Both the position numbers and the translations under genes were made by a program. Positions 45,494 through 54,460 of a DNA stretch of 64,000 nucleotides are shown here, piece by piece; within the stretch, counting starts at the first letter, position 1; every line of letters begins with the position of its first letter. Below the pieces are notes generated by a model. The model made no database searches and was not told where the DNA came from. It saw nothing but the letters and a program-made list of their open reading frames with translations. The DNA comes from G025836975 sp040391135 (lineage in GTDB: Bacteria > Pseudomonadota > Gammaproteobacteria > Burkholderiales > Burkholderiaceae_B): NCBI GenBank assembly GCA_040391135.1, contig JBEBYL010000006.1:1-64000 (forward strand), written 5' to 3'.

Positions 45494-46287
45494 CACAAGA
45501 AGCATCCCAAGACACCTTCATTTCGCATCTTGTCGAATTGCGCACCCGCTTGATGCGGGCCGTGGTGGCCGTGCTGGCCGTTTTCGTGGTCCTGTTCATT
45601 TACCCGGGTCCATCCGCCATTTACGACATGCTGGCGCAGCCCATGCTGGCGTCACTGCCCGAAGGCACGCGCATGATCGCCACCGGCGTGATCACGCCGT
45701 TCATGGTGCCCATCAAGGTCACCTTGCTGGCCGCTTTCGTGCTGGCGCTGCCCATCGTCCTGTATCAGGCCTGGGCCTTTGTTGCGCCGGGCCTGTACCG
45801 GCACGAACAAAAACTGGCCTTGCCGCTTATTGCCTCAAGCACGCTGCTGTTCCTGATGGGCATGGCATTTTGCTACTTCGTGGTGTTCCGCACGGTCTTT
45901 CACTTCATCGCCAATTTCGCGCCGGAATCGATCACGCCCGCGCCGGATATCGAAGCCTACCTTAGCTTCGTCATGACCATGTTCATCGCTTTCGGCGTCA
46001 CCTTCGAAGTGCCCATCGCGGTCATCCTGCTGGTAAAAAGCGGCATGGTCACTGTACAGAAGCTACGGTCGGCGCGCGGCTATGTCATCGTCGGCGCCTT
46101 CATCATCGCCGCTGTCGTGACGCCTCCGGATGTGGTCAGCCAGTTCATGCTGGCACTGCCGCTGTGCCTGCTGTTCGAGCTGGGCGTGCTGGTTGCCAGC
46201 ACCCTCAAGAAGCACGAGGCGCAGGCCCCGGAAGACGACCTTGAAGACGACCTGGATACCGACGAAATCGCTCCGCGCAATGATTGA
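45490..46287 (+). CDS. tatC: Twin-arginine translocase subunit TatC
   Basis: A 265-residue six-helix membrane protein that binds the twin-arginine signal. N-terminal FISHLVELRTRLMRAVVAVL and later FEVPIAVILLVKSGMVT and YVIVGAFIIAAVVTPPDVVSQ are family hallmarks. The C-terminal tail is acidic (DDLEDDLDTDE). Twin-arginine substrates in this window are the Rieske protein and DctP. It ends the long plus-strand cluster, just before a symmetric terminator. Confidence 0.97.
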   Translation: MTQEASQDTFISHLVELRTRLMRAVVAVLAVFVVLFIYPGPSAIYDMLAQPMLASLPEGTRMIATGVITPFMVPIKVTLLAAFVLALPIVLYQAWAFVAPGLYRHEQKLALPLIASSTLLFLMGMAFCYFVVFRTVFHFIANFAPESITPAPDIEAYLSFVMTMFIAFGVTFEVPIAVILLVKSGMVTVQKLRSARGYVIVGAFIIAAVVTPPDVVSQFMLALPLCLLFELGVLVASTLKKHEAQAPEDDLEDDLDTDEIAPRND

Positions 46288-46315
46288 TACATAATTTGGC
46301 ATCATCATCCGTCGG

Positions 46316-46354
46316 AAACATGAACGCCCCGCTAGTCGCGGGGCGTTCATGTTT
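46316..46354. terminator. Bidirectional intrinsic terminator between tatC and htrA-type gene
   Basis: AAACATGAACGCCCCGC (46316-46332) and GCGGGGCGTTCATGTTT (46338-46354) form a perfect 17-base stem around TAGTC. AT-rich ends on both sides fit termination of tatABC (plus strand) and of the facing protease gene (minus strand). Confidence 0.88.
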
Positions 46355-46407
46355 TCAGGGCCGTCGGCAACGCGATTCACGGAATCGCGCGCGCCCTTCC
46401 GTGCCGA

Positions 46408-47535
<1,128 letters not shown>

Positions 47536-47560
47536 AAGGCAATAAGGGAAAAGACAGGCA

Positions 47561-48337
47561 ATGAATCAGGTATCTACACAGCAATTGGCCGACTGGCTTG
47601 ATGCCACTTTGCAAGTCCAGCGCTTCAAGGATTACTGCCCCAATGGACTGCAAGTCGAAGGCAAAGCCGCGATCAGTCACATTATCACCGGAGTTACGGC
47701 TACGCAGGCGTTACTGGAAGCGGCGATCGAGCGCAAAGCGGATGCAATCCTGGTGCATCACGGCTGGTTTTGGAAGAATGAGGACCCTTGCGTGCGCGGC
47801 CCCAAGCGCAAACGCCTGGCACTTGCGTTGCGCCATGACCTGAATATTTTTGCCTACCACCTGCCCCTGGACGCCCACCCGGTGCTGGGCAATAACGCGC
47901 AACTGGCGCATGTCCTGGGCCTGGAGGTCGAACGGGACGTCAATGGAAACCCGGTCGTCTGCGGCCCCGACGGCCTGGTCTGGCTGGGCCGTTGCGCGCC
48001 CGTAAAAACGTTGGATGAACTTGGACACAGTATTTGCAATGCCTTACAACGTCAGCCCTTGCTTGTGGGTAATACACAACAAGCGATACGCCGCATCGCC
48101 TGGTGTACAGGCGGTGCGCAGGGCATGATGCAAGCCGCCGTGGCGGCCGGCGCCGACGCCTATCTGACCGGCGAGGCCTCGGAGCCGACTTTCCATCTTG
48201 CGCAAGAGACCGACACGGCGTTCATAGCGGCCGGTCATCATGCGACCGAACGCTATGGCGTACAGGCCCTGGGCCGGGCCATAGCGGATGAGTTCGGCAT
48301 CAAGGTGGAATTCGTGGACATCGATAATCCGATCTGA
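47561..48337 (+). CDS. Nif3-like dinuclear metal-centre protein (YbgI family)
   Basis: A 258-residue protein of the Nif3/YbgI family (GTP cyclohydrolase 1 type 2 homologs), conserved but of unclear activity. Metal-binding positions are in LVHHGWFW, YHLPLDAHP, and towards the end GHHATERYGVQALG. The middle GAQGMMQAAVAAGADAYLTGE is also conserved. It is divergent from the DegS-like gene with only 25 bases between. Its stop is eight bases from the facing mscL gene. Confidence 0.9.
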   Translation: MNQVSTQQLADWLDATLQVQRFKDYCPNGLQVEGKAAISHIITGVTATQALLEAAIERKADAILVHHGWFWKNEDPCVRGPKRKRLALALRHDLNIFAYHLPLDAHPVLGNNAQLAHVLGLEVERDVNGNPVVCGPDGLVWLGRCAPVKTLDELGHSICNALQRQPLLVGNTQQAIRRIAWCTGGAQGMMQAAVAAGADAYLTGEASEPTFHLAQETDTAFIAAGHHATERYGVQALGRAIADEFGIKVEFVDIDNPI

Positions 48338-48345
48338 ACCGCCGG

Positions 48346-48801
48346 CTATTTTTTCAGCAGGTCGCGAATTTCGCGCAGCAGCGCGACGTCTTCGGGAGGG
48401 GGGGCGGCCTCGGCAACGACCTCTTCCTGGCGGGCCACCCGCTTGCGTGCGGCGTTGACTGCCTTGACCAGGCAAAACACCACAAAGGCCAGCAAAATGA
48501 AATTGATAAGAATGGTCAGGAAGTTGCCCCACGACAACACGACGGCTCCCGCCTTGGTCAATGCATCGTAGGTTTCAGGACCGGAAAAGTTTTCCGGCGC
48601 GCGCAATACCCAGAATTGATTGGTGAAATCGACCTCGCCGCCCACAATGAAGGCAACCAGCGGCATGATGATATCTTTGACCAGCGAGTCGATGATCTTG
48701 CCGAATGCCGCGCCGATTATGACGCCGACCGCCAGATCGATCATGTTGCCCTTAACGGCGAACTCTTGGAATTCTTGCAGGAAACCCCGTGCTTTGCTCA
48801 T
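48346..48801 (-). CDS. mscL: Large-conductance mechanosensitive channel
   Basis: A 151-residue channel that opens on osmotic downshock. The N-terminal AVKGNMIDLAVGVIIGAAFG is the first transmembrane helix with its conserved glycines; the second helix is NFLTILINFILLAFVVFCLVK, and the C-terminal helix ends DVALLREIRDLLKK. Its start codon is preceded by AAGGAAGA. It is divergent from petABC, sharing the upstream region. Confidence 0.96.
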   Translation of the reverse strand: MSKARGFLQEFQEFAVKGNMIDLAVGVIIGAAFGKIIDSLVKDIIMPLVAFIVGGEVDFTNQFWVLRAPENFSGPETYDALTKAGAVVLSWGNFLTILINFILLAFVVFCLVKAVNAARKRVARQEEVVAEAAPPPEDVALLREIRDLLKK

Positions 48802-48842
48802 GTCTTCTTCCTTTCCCGTTACACCCGATAGCGGGCTAACGC

Positions 48843-48848
48843 TATAAT
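48843..48848 (+). promoter_or_regulatory. -10 hexamer TATAAT upstream of petABC
   Basis: A perfect TATAAT lies 79 bases before the petA ATG in the mscL-petA divergent region. The best -35 neighbour (TTACAC at 48819-48824) is only partly matching and 18 bases away. Likely main promoter of the petABC operon. Confidence 0.5.
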
Positions 48849-48926
48849 ACGCGGTTGATAAGATAGTACATAGCCAAAAAACAGTGAATTGGTATGCCCC
48901 GCTCGGGCATGAATAAGGATACTAGA

Positions 48927-49571
48927 ATGAGCCAGATTACGACACAGCTCGATGATTCCGCTGCGGTTGACCCCAACCTTCCACCTGATCCTTCACGCCG
49001 TTTCTGGGTGGCTTCGGCCTGTGCCGTGGGCGGTGTGGCCGGTGTTGCCACCGCCGTTCCCTTTGTGGGTTCGTTTGCGCCGTCCGAGAAGGCGCGCGCC
49101 GCCGGAGCGCCGGTCGAAGTCGATGTGTCCAATATTGCACCCGGCCAGATGATCACCGTCGAATGGCGCGGCAAGCCGGTCTGGATCATGCATCGCACTC
49201 CCAGCCAGCTCGAGCACCTGAAAGACAACGACCCCGAACTGGCCGATCCCAATTCCGATCGCCCCGGCTTCACCCCCGAATACGCCAAGAACGAGTACCG
49301 TTCGCGCAAGCCCGAACTCTTCGTCTGCGTGGGCATCTGCACGCATCTGGGCTGCTCGCCCTCGCCGGCCTTCACCCCAGGCCCCCAGCCGGGCCTGCCC
49401 GCCAACTGGGAAGGCGGCTTCAACTGCCCCTGCCACGGCTCCACCTTCGACCTGGCCGGACGGGTATTCAGCAACAAGCCCGCGCCCGACAACCTTGAAG
49501 TGCCGCCCTATACCTACTCGGCCGATGGCACTCACATAACTATCGGTGTCGACGACAGCAACAAGGCCTGA
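48927..49571 (+). CDS. petA: Ubiquinol-cytochrome c reductase Rieske iron-sulfur subunit
   Basis: A 214-residue Rieske protein of the cytochrome bc1 complex. The [2Fe-2S] ligands are in CTHLGCSPS and CPCHGSTFD, in the canonical arrangement. The N-terminus RRFWVASACAVGG is a twin-arginine signal, matching TatABC upstream. AAGGAT lies seven bases before the ATG at 48927; two earlier in-frame ATGs (48894 and 48909) are disfavoured. First gene of petABC. Confidence 0.95.
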   Translation: MSQITTQLDDSAAVDPNLPPDPSRRFWVASACAVGGVAGVATAVPFVGSFAPSEKARAAGAPVEVDVSNIAPGQMITVEWRGKPVWIMHRTPSQLEHLKDNDPELADPNSDRPGFTPEYAKNEYRSRKPELFVCVGICTHLGCSPSPAFTPGPQPGLPANWEGGFNCPCHGSTFDLAGRVFSNKPAPDNLEVPPYTYSADGTHITIGVDDSNKA

Positions 49572-49651
49572 TCCACCGAACCGGGTGCCCTGCATGGCGC
49601 CCCGCGAACCGAACCCGTTATACGCCGTAAGATAAGATAAGGAGCCGTTTC

Positions 49652-51040
49652 ATGGCTGGCGAGAAAACCGTCGAGACGACAGGACTTTTAGGCTGGATAG
49701 ATAGGCGTTTTCCGCTTACCAGCCTGTTCAAAGACCATATGTCGGAATACTATGCGCCCAAAAATTTCAATTTTTGGTATTTCTTTGGGTCGCTGGCAAT
49801 GCTGGTACTGGTCATACAGATCGTAACCGGCATTTTCCTGGTCATGAACTACAAGCCCGATGCCAAGCTGGCGTTTGAATCGGTCGAATACATCATGCGC
49901 GAAGTGCCATGGGGCTGGCTGATCCGCTATATGCACTCCACCGGCGCATCCATGTTCTTCGTGGTGGTCTACCTGCACATGCTGCGCGGCCTGTTCTACG
50001 GCTCGTACCGCAAGCCGCGCGAACTGGTCTGGATCTTCGGCGTCGCCATCTTCCTCTGTCTGATGGGCGAAGCCTTCATGGGCTACCTGCTGCCCTGGGG
50101 GCAGATGTCGTACTGGGGCGCCCAGGTCATCGTCAACCTGTTCTCGGCCATTCCGTTCGTCGGCCCCGAACTGGCCATCTGGATCCGCGGCGACTATGTC
50201 GTCTCCGATGCCACGCTGAACCGCTTCTTCGCCTTCCATGTCATCGCCATTCCGCTGGTCCTGATCGGCCTGGTCGTTGCGCACATCATTGCCTTGCATG
50301 AAGTGGGCTCCAACAACCCCGACGGCGTCGAAATCAAGCAAGGCCCCAAAGACCGCAACGGCCATCCGCTGGACGGCATTCCGTTCCACCCCTATTACTC
50401 GGTGCACGACATCATGGGTGTGGCCGGCTTCCTTATTGTCTTTGCCGCCATTATTTTCTTCGGCCCGGAAATGGGCGGGTACTTCCTTGAGTACAACAAC
50501 TTCCTGCCTGCCGATCCGCTGAAGACGCCTCCGCACATTGCGCCGGTCTGGTACTTCACGCCGTTCTATTCCATGCTGCGCGCCACCACGGCCGACTTCA
50601 CCTGGGTGCTGGTAGCCGGCTCGGTCTTCGCCGCCATCGTCCTGTTCCTGAAGGGCAACCTGAAGGGCATCATGCGCATTGCCGTGCCGGTCGTCCTGCT
50701 GCTGGTCGCCGTCCTGCTGCGCGCCATCGACGCCAAGTTCTGGGGCGTGGTTGCCATGGGCGGCTCCGTGGTCATTCTGTTCTTCCTGCCTTGGCTGGAT
50801 CATTCGCCGGTCAAGTCGATCCGCTATCGTCCGACCTGGCACAAGTACCTGTATGCTATTTTCATCGTCAACTTCCTGGTGTTGGGTTATTTGGGCACGC
50901 AAGCGCCTAATCCAACCTTCAACCTCATGAGCCAAATCGGAACCGTGATCTACCTGGGCTTCTTCTTCCTGATGCCCGTCTGGAGCCGTCTGGGTACCTT
51001 CAAGCAAGTCCCCGACCGCGTCACGTTTCACGCTCATTAA
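49652..51040 (+). CDS. petB: Ubiquinol-cytochrome c reductase cytochrome b subunit
   Basis: A 462-residue full-length cytochrome b with eight or nine helices. Heme b ligands are in MHSTGASMFFVVVYLHMLRG and in FAFHVIAIPLVLIGLVVAH. The Qo site motif PEWY appears here as PVWYFTPFYSML. TAAGGAG lies upstream of the ATG. Conserved operon order petA-petB-petC of Proteobacteria. Confidence 0.97.
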   Translation: MAGEKTVETTGLLGWIDRRFPLTSLFKDHMSEYYAPKNFNFWYFFGSLAMLVLVIQIVTGIFLVMNYKPDAKLAFESVEYIMREVPWGWLIRYMHSTGASMFFVVVYLHMLRGLFYGSYRKPRELVWIFGVAIFLCLMGEAFMGYLLPWGQMSYWGAQVIVNLFSAIPFVGPELAIWIRGDYVVSDATLNRFFAFHVIAIPLVLIGLVVAHIIALHEVGSNNPDGVEIKQGPKDRNGHPLDGIPFHPYYSVHDIMGVAGFLIVFAAIIFFGPEMGGYFLEYNNFLPADPLKTPPHIAPVWYFTPFYSMLRATTADFTWVLVAGSVFAAIVLFLKGNLKGIMRIAVPVVLLLVAVLLRAIDAKFWGVVAMGGSVVILFFLPWLDHSPVKSIRYRPTWHKYLYAIFIVNFLVLGYLGTQAPNPTFNLMSQIGTVIYLGFFFLMPVWSRLGTFKQVPDRVTFHAH

Positions 51041-51066
51041 GGCCACCAATACGTTACGGAACAATC

Positions 51067-51915
51067 ATGATTAAAAAGCTGCTAGGTACCATCGCGTTAT
51101 CACTGGTCTGCGCGGTCTCAGTCGCCGCAGAGGGTGGTTACAAGCTCGATCACGCGCCCGATCGCATCAACGACATGGCTTCGCTGCAAAACGGCGCCAA
51201 GCTGTTCGTCAACTACTGCCTGGGCTGCCATAGCGCCTCGTCGATGCGCTATAACAAGCTCGCCGAGATCGGCCTGACCGACGAACAGATCAAGAAGAAC
51301 CTGCTGTTCACGGGCGAAAAAGTGGGCGATCTCATGCATATCGCCATGACGCCGCAAGACGCCAAGAAATGGTTCGGCGCCGCCCCGCCCGATCTGTCGG
51401 TCATTGCACGCGCCAAGTCCACCACCATGGGCCCATCGGGTGTCGACTATGTGTACACTTTCCTGCGCACGTTCTACCGCGACACTTCCAAGGCCACAGG
51501 CTGGAACAACCTGGTATTCCCCAGCGTCGGGATGCCCAATGTGCTGTGGCAGTTGCAAGGCCCGCGTTCGCTGGACCACGTCACCATCCACGACGTAGCC
51601 CAGGCCGACGGCAGTTCGCAATGGCAACGCCACACCGCCAAGTACGACGCCCAGGGTTTCTCGGAAATCAAGACCGAAGTCCTGAAAGACTACGAAGGCT
51701 CAAGCGTCAACAAGGCAGTGCTGTCTTCGCCTGATCCCCGGATGGTTGCCGCGTTCGACAACAACGTGGCCGACCTCAGCAATTTTCTGGGCTGGATGGC
51801 CGAACCCTTGCAGCAGCAACGCAAGCAAATGGGCGTCTGGGTCCTGTTATTCCTGTCCTTCTTCCTGCTGGTGGCCTGGCGCCTGAACGCCGCCTACTGG
51901 AAGAACGTCAAGTAA
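51067..51915 (+). CDS. petC: Ubiquinol-cytochrome c reductase cytochrome c1 subunit
   Basis: A 282-residue cytochrome c1: signal peptide (SLVCAVSVAAEG), heme-binding NYCLGCHSASSMRYN and a C-terminal membrane anchor (VLLFLSFFLLVAWRL). Met ligand region is near KPGVDYVYTFLRTFY-type segment GPSGVDYVYTFLRTFYRD. It completes the bc1 complex and starts 26 bases after petB. An intrinsic terminator follows. Confidence 0.96.
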   Translation: MIKKLLGTIALSLVCAVSVAAEGGYKLDHAPDRINDMASLQNGAKLFVNYCLGCHSASSMRYNKLAEIGLTDEQIKKNLLFTGEKVGDLMHIAMTPQDAKKWFGAAPPDLSVIARAKSTTMGPSGVDYVYTFLRTFYRDTSKATGWNNLVFPSVGMPNVLWQLQGPRSLDHVTIHDVAQADGSSQWQRHTAKYDAQGFSEIKTEVLKDYEGSSVNKAVLSSPDPRMVAAFDNNVADLSNFLGWMAEPLQQQRKQMGVWVLLFLSFFLLVAWRLNAAYWKNVK

Positions 51916-51965
51916 AGCTGGCCGCCGGTAGCGCCAGGTGGCGCTGCATGTCAGCTACCGGTCAA

Positions 51966-52002
51966 GAAATAGGCGTAGTTTGATACGCCTATTTCCCTTT
52001 TT
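51966..52002 (+). terminator. Intrinsic terminator after petC
   Basis: GAAATAGGCGTA (51966-51977) and TACGCCTATTTC (51984-51995) form a perfect 12-base stem with loop GTTTGA, followed by CCTTTTTC. It ends petABC before sspA. Confidence 0.9.
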
Positions 52003-52059
52003 CGGAGCCGCATTCCGGTGCGCGCTCTTGTTCTCATTTCTACGATTGGAATCCGCGAC

Positions 52060-52668
52060 ATGATGGTGCTCTATTCTGGAACGACTTGCCCGTTCTCCCA
52101 ACGCTGCCGCTTTGTGCTGTTTGAAAAAGGCATGGATTTTGAAATCCGCGACATCGATCTGTACAACAAGCCCGAAGACATTGCGGTGATGAATCCCTAC
52201 GGCCAGGTCCCCATCCTGGTCGAGCGCGACCTGGTCCTGTACGAGTCCAACATCATCAACGAATACATCGACGAGCGCTTCCCGCATCCGCAGCTGATGC
52301 CGGCCGACCCGGTCATGCGCGCCCGCACCCGCCTGTTCCTGTACAACTTCGAAAAGGAACTGTTCATACACGTTTCCGTGCTCGAAGACCGCAGCTCCAC
52401 CGATACCCGTGCACAAGACATCGCGCGTCAGAACATTCGCGACCGCCTTGCGCAACTGGCCCCGTTGCTGCTAAAAAACAAGTACATGCTGGGCGAGGAA
52501 TTTTCGATGCTGGACGTGGCCGTCGCGCCTTTGCTCTGGCGCCTTGACCACTACGGTATCGAACTGCCCAAGAATGCGGCCCCCATCCAGAAGTACGCCG
52601 AGCGTATTTTCTCGCGCCCGGCCTACATTGAAGCGCTGACGCCTTCCGAAAAGGTCATGCGCCGCTAA
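52060..52668 (+). CDS. sspA: Stringent starvation protein A
   Basis: A 202-residue GST-fold protein bound to RNA polymerase in stationary phase. The N-terminal MMVLYSGTTCPFSQRCRFVL has the thioredoxin-like lead; NPYGQVPILVERDLVLYESN is the GST N-terminal motif, followed by an all-helical C-terminal domain. The usual start is the ATG at 52060; the open frame begins earlier at GTG 52018. It precedes sspB by six bases. Confidence 0.94.
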   Translation: MMVLYSGTTCPFSQRCRFVLFEKGMDFEIRDIDLYNKPEDIAVMNPYGQVPILVERDLVLYESNIINEYIDERFPHPQLMPADPVMRARTRLFLYNFEKELFIHVSVLEDRSSTDTRAQDIARQNIRDRLAQLAPLLLKNKYMLGEEFSMLDVAVAPLLWRLDHYGIELPKNAAPIQKYAERIFSRPAYIEALTPSEKVMRR

Positions 52669-52674
52669 CGAGCC

Positions 52675-53130
52675 ATGCAAGAGTCCTCTACCAAACCGTA
52701 CCTGATACGCGCGCTGCACGAGTGGTGTACCGATAACGGCTACACCCCTCATATCGTTGTAACGGTCGACGCCAACACCGTCGTTCCTCCGGCGCACATC
52801 CACGATGGCCAGATCACCCTGAATATCGGCACCCTGGCCACCAATCGCCTGACGCTGGGCAATGACTACATCGAGTTCCAGACCCGTTTTGGCGGCGTCA
52901 CCGAGCAGATTTTCGTGCCTGTAGCGGCGGTGTCGGCCATTTACGCGCGCGAAACCGGGGCGGGCATGGGGTTCGATGTCGTGGAATCGCAGCCGCATCC
53001 GGCCGGCGAACCGTCCGGCTCCACCCCCAGGGTGGTTGCCGACAGCGCTGCGGCCCCAGAAGGCGAAAAGCCGGACCCCTCCCCCTCCTCCGACGACCCA
53101 AAGCCACCCCGGCTGACGATCGTCAAATAA
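52675..53130 (+). CDS. sspB: ClpXP adaptor protein SspB
   Basis: A 151-residue adaptor that delivers SsrA-tagged proteins to ClpXP. The substrate-binding domain (residues 1-110) shows KPYLIRALHEWCTDNGYTPHI and IEFQTRFGG and the typical AVSAIYARETGAGM. A long disordered linker then ends in PPRLTIVK, the short C-terminal ClpX-binding tail. Downstream is a strong bidirectional terminator. Confidence 0.93.
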   Translation: MQESSTKPYLIRALHEWCTDNGYTPHIVVTVDANTVVPPAHIHDGQITLNIGTLATNRLTLGNDYIEFQTRFGGVTEQIFVPVAAVSAIYARETGAGMGFDVVESQPHPAGEPSGSTPRVVADSAAAPEGEKPDPSPSSDDPKPPRLTIVK

Positions 53131-53172
53131 AAGCAAGGCCGCCGTTCAGCAGGGTGCATTGCTGTCATCGTT

Positions 53173-53211
53173 AAAAAAATCCCGTTGTTTTTTTCACAAC
53201 GGGATTTTTTT
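53173..53211. terminator. Bidirectional intrinsic terminator between sspB and the aldolase gene
   Basis: AAAAAAATCCCGTTGT (53173-53188) and ACAACGGGATTTTTTT (53196-53211) form a perfect 16-base stem. T-runs occur in both orientations, so it can end sspAB and the facing aldolase gene. Confidence 0.9.
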
Positions 53212-53228
53212 GCCTGCGGGAAATGATT

Positions 53229-53993
53229 TCAGGCCCGGAAACGCGCCGCCAGCCTGTCGGCCTCGCGCGCCAGGATGGACAAGTCCATTCCCACCGCCGT
53301 AAACAGCGTGCCCACTTCCATATAGCGTCGCGCCAGGGCTTCGTCGACGGTAAGCACGCCGGGCGCCTTGCCGCAGGCTTTGACGCGGCGTATGGCGTCT
53401 TCGATCGCCGACTTCACCACCGGGTGCGCCAGCTCGCCCGGATAGCCCATGCTGGCGGACAGGTCCGCCGGACCGATAAACACGCCGTCCACCCCATCCA
53501 CCGAAGCGATGGCTTCCAGATTATCCAGGCCTTCCTGGGTCTCGACCTGCACGAGCAGGCACAGTTCGTCCTGGCACTGGCGGATGTAATCGGGATTACG
53601 CCCAAAGGCGCTGGCGCGCATGGTGCCGCCCACGCCACGCGTGCCGGCCGGGGGATAGCGCATGCCGGCAACCGCCTGCTCGGCCTCTTCGGCGTTCTGC
53701 ACATAGGGGAGCAGCAAGGTCTGCACACCGATATCCAGGTAGCGTTTCTGCTGAATGGGATCGTTCCAGCTGGGGCGCACCATGGTGGAGACCGGATAGG
53801 GCGCCGCAGCCTGCATCTGTCCCAATACCGTCTGGACATCGTTGGGTGAATGTTCGGTATCAAAAACCAGCCAGTCGAATCCGGCGCCCGCGACCACCTC
53901 GGCGCTGTATGGATGCGCCAGCGACACCCACAGACCCAGTTGATGCTGTCCGGCGCGGATGGCCTGCTTGAAGCGATTGACGGGAACCTTCAT
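53229..53993 (-). CDS. HpcH/HpaI-type aldolase
   Basis: A 254-residue class-II pyruvate aldolase of the HpaI family. Residues 5-40 contain FKQAIRAGQHQLGLWVSL, then VVAGAGFDWLVFDTEHSPND, QVETQEGLDNLEAI and VFIGPADLSASMGYPG for the metal-binding part. Known members cleave 4-hydroxy-2-oxo acids such as 2,4-dihydroxyhept-2-ene-1,7-dioate. The frame is open to 54137, but AGGAAGAT lies before the ATG at 53993 and the upstream stretch is not part of the family. Stands alone before tRNA-Thr. Substrate not determined. Confidence 0.88.
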   Translation of the reverse strand: MKVPVNRFKQAIRAGQHQLGLWVSLAHPYSAEVVAGAGFDWLVFDTEHSPNDVQTVLGQMQAAAPYPVSTMVRPSWNDPIQQKRYLDIGVQTLLLPYVQNAEEAEQAVAGMRYPPAGTRGVGGTMRASAFGRNPDYIRQCQDELCLLVQVETQEGLDNLEAIASVDGVDGVFIGPADLSASMGYPGELAHPVVKSAIEDAIRRVKACGKAPGVLTVDEALARRYMEVGTLFTAVGMDLSILAREADRLAARFRA

Positions 53994-54075
53994 GGATCGA
54001 TCTTCCTGTAATGGCGGCCCCGCGCCACCCGGCGGCCAGCTTAAGAAGTAAGAGTCTGGCCCGGGAAGTTGCGGG

Positions 54076-54174
54076 TTTGTCGTGCCGGGGGTTGTTGAAA
54101 AATTGCTCGGGCGGCGCCTGCTCGATGATCTTACCATCGGCCATGAAAATTACGCCGGCTATCCGGGTGTATCC
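54076..54174 (-). pseudogene. Fragment of a GlnQ-like amino acid ABC ATPase
   Basis: The minus strand reads GYTRIAGVIFMADGKIIEQA, then PPEQFFNNPRHDK, which resembles the C-terminal end of polar amino acid ABC ATPases (usually VADRVIFMADGKIIEQ...PPEQFFNNP). Walker motifs and the rest are missing upstream, where the tRNA lies, and the sequence after the fragment no longer matches. About 33 codons remain, in one frame. It is probably a gene remnant left by a deletion or rearrangement between the aldolase gene and tRNA-Thr. Confidence 0.6.
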
Positions 54175-54213
54175 GCTACGATCCGCATTGAAAACGCAGA
54201 CCCGAAATTCCTG

Positions 54214-54219
54214 TAGAAT
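54214..54219 (+). promoter_or_regulatory. Possible -10 of tRNA-Thr
   Basis: TAGAAT ten bases before the tRNA. A TTGAAA at 54188-54193 is a possible -35 but is 20 bases away, longer than ideal. Confidence 0.35.
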
Positions 54220-54228
54220 TATGCGTTC

Positions 54229-54304
54229 GCCGGTTTAGCTCAGTTGGTAGAGCAGCGCACTTGTAATGCGAAGGTCAGGAGTTCGACTCTTCTAACCGGC
54301 ACCA
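54229..54304 (+). tRNA. tRNA-Thr(TGT)
   Basis: A 76-base tRNA ending in encoded CCA. Acceptor stem GCCGGTT/AACCGGC is perfect; the D-arm is GCTCAGTTGGTAGAGC; the anticodon loop CTTGTAA gives TGT; the TpsiC arm contains GTTCGACTC. One anticodon stem end pair is a G-A mismatch. Confidence 0.97.
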
Positions 54305-54326
54305 GAATTCATGTGGTTCTCCGCAA

Positions 54327-54356
54327 AAAATGGCCGCCTCTCCGGGCGGCCATTTT
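54327..54356 (+). terminator. Intrinsic terminator after tRNA-Thr
   Basis: AAAATGGCCGCC (54327-54338) and GGCGGCCATTTT (54345-54356) form a perfect 12-base stem with T-rich end, about 23 bases after the tRNA. Confidence 0.85.
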
Positions 54357-54460
54357 GGTTTTCGTGCCAGTTGTGCCCCACTACCTTAGGGCGAACTCCC
54401 CACAATCTTATGAAAGACAAACGGGATGATCCGCCGCTCTCCGTTCGCACCACTTGCATT

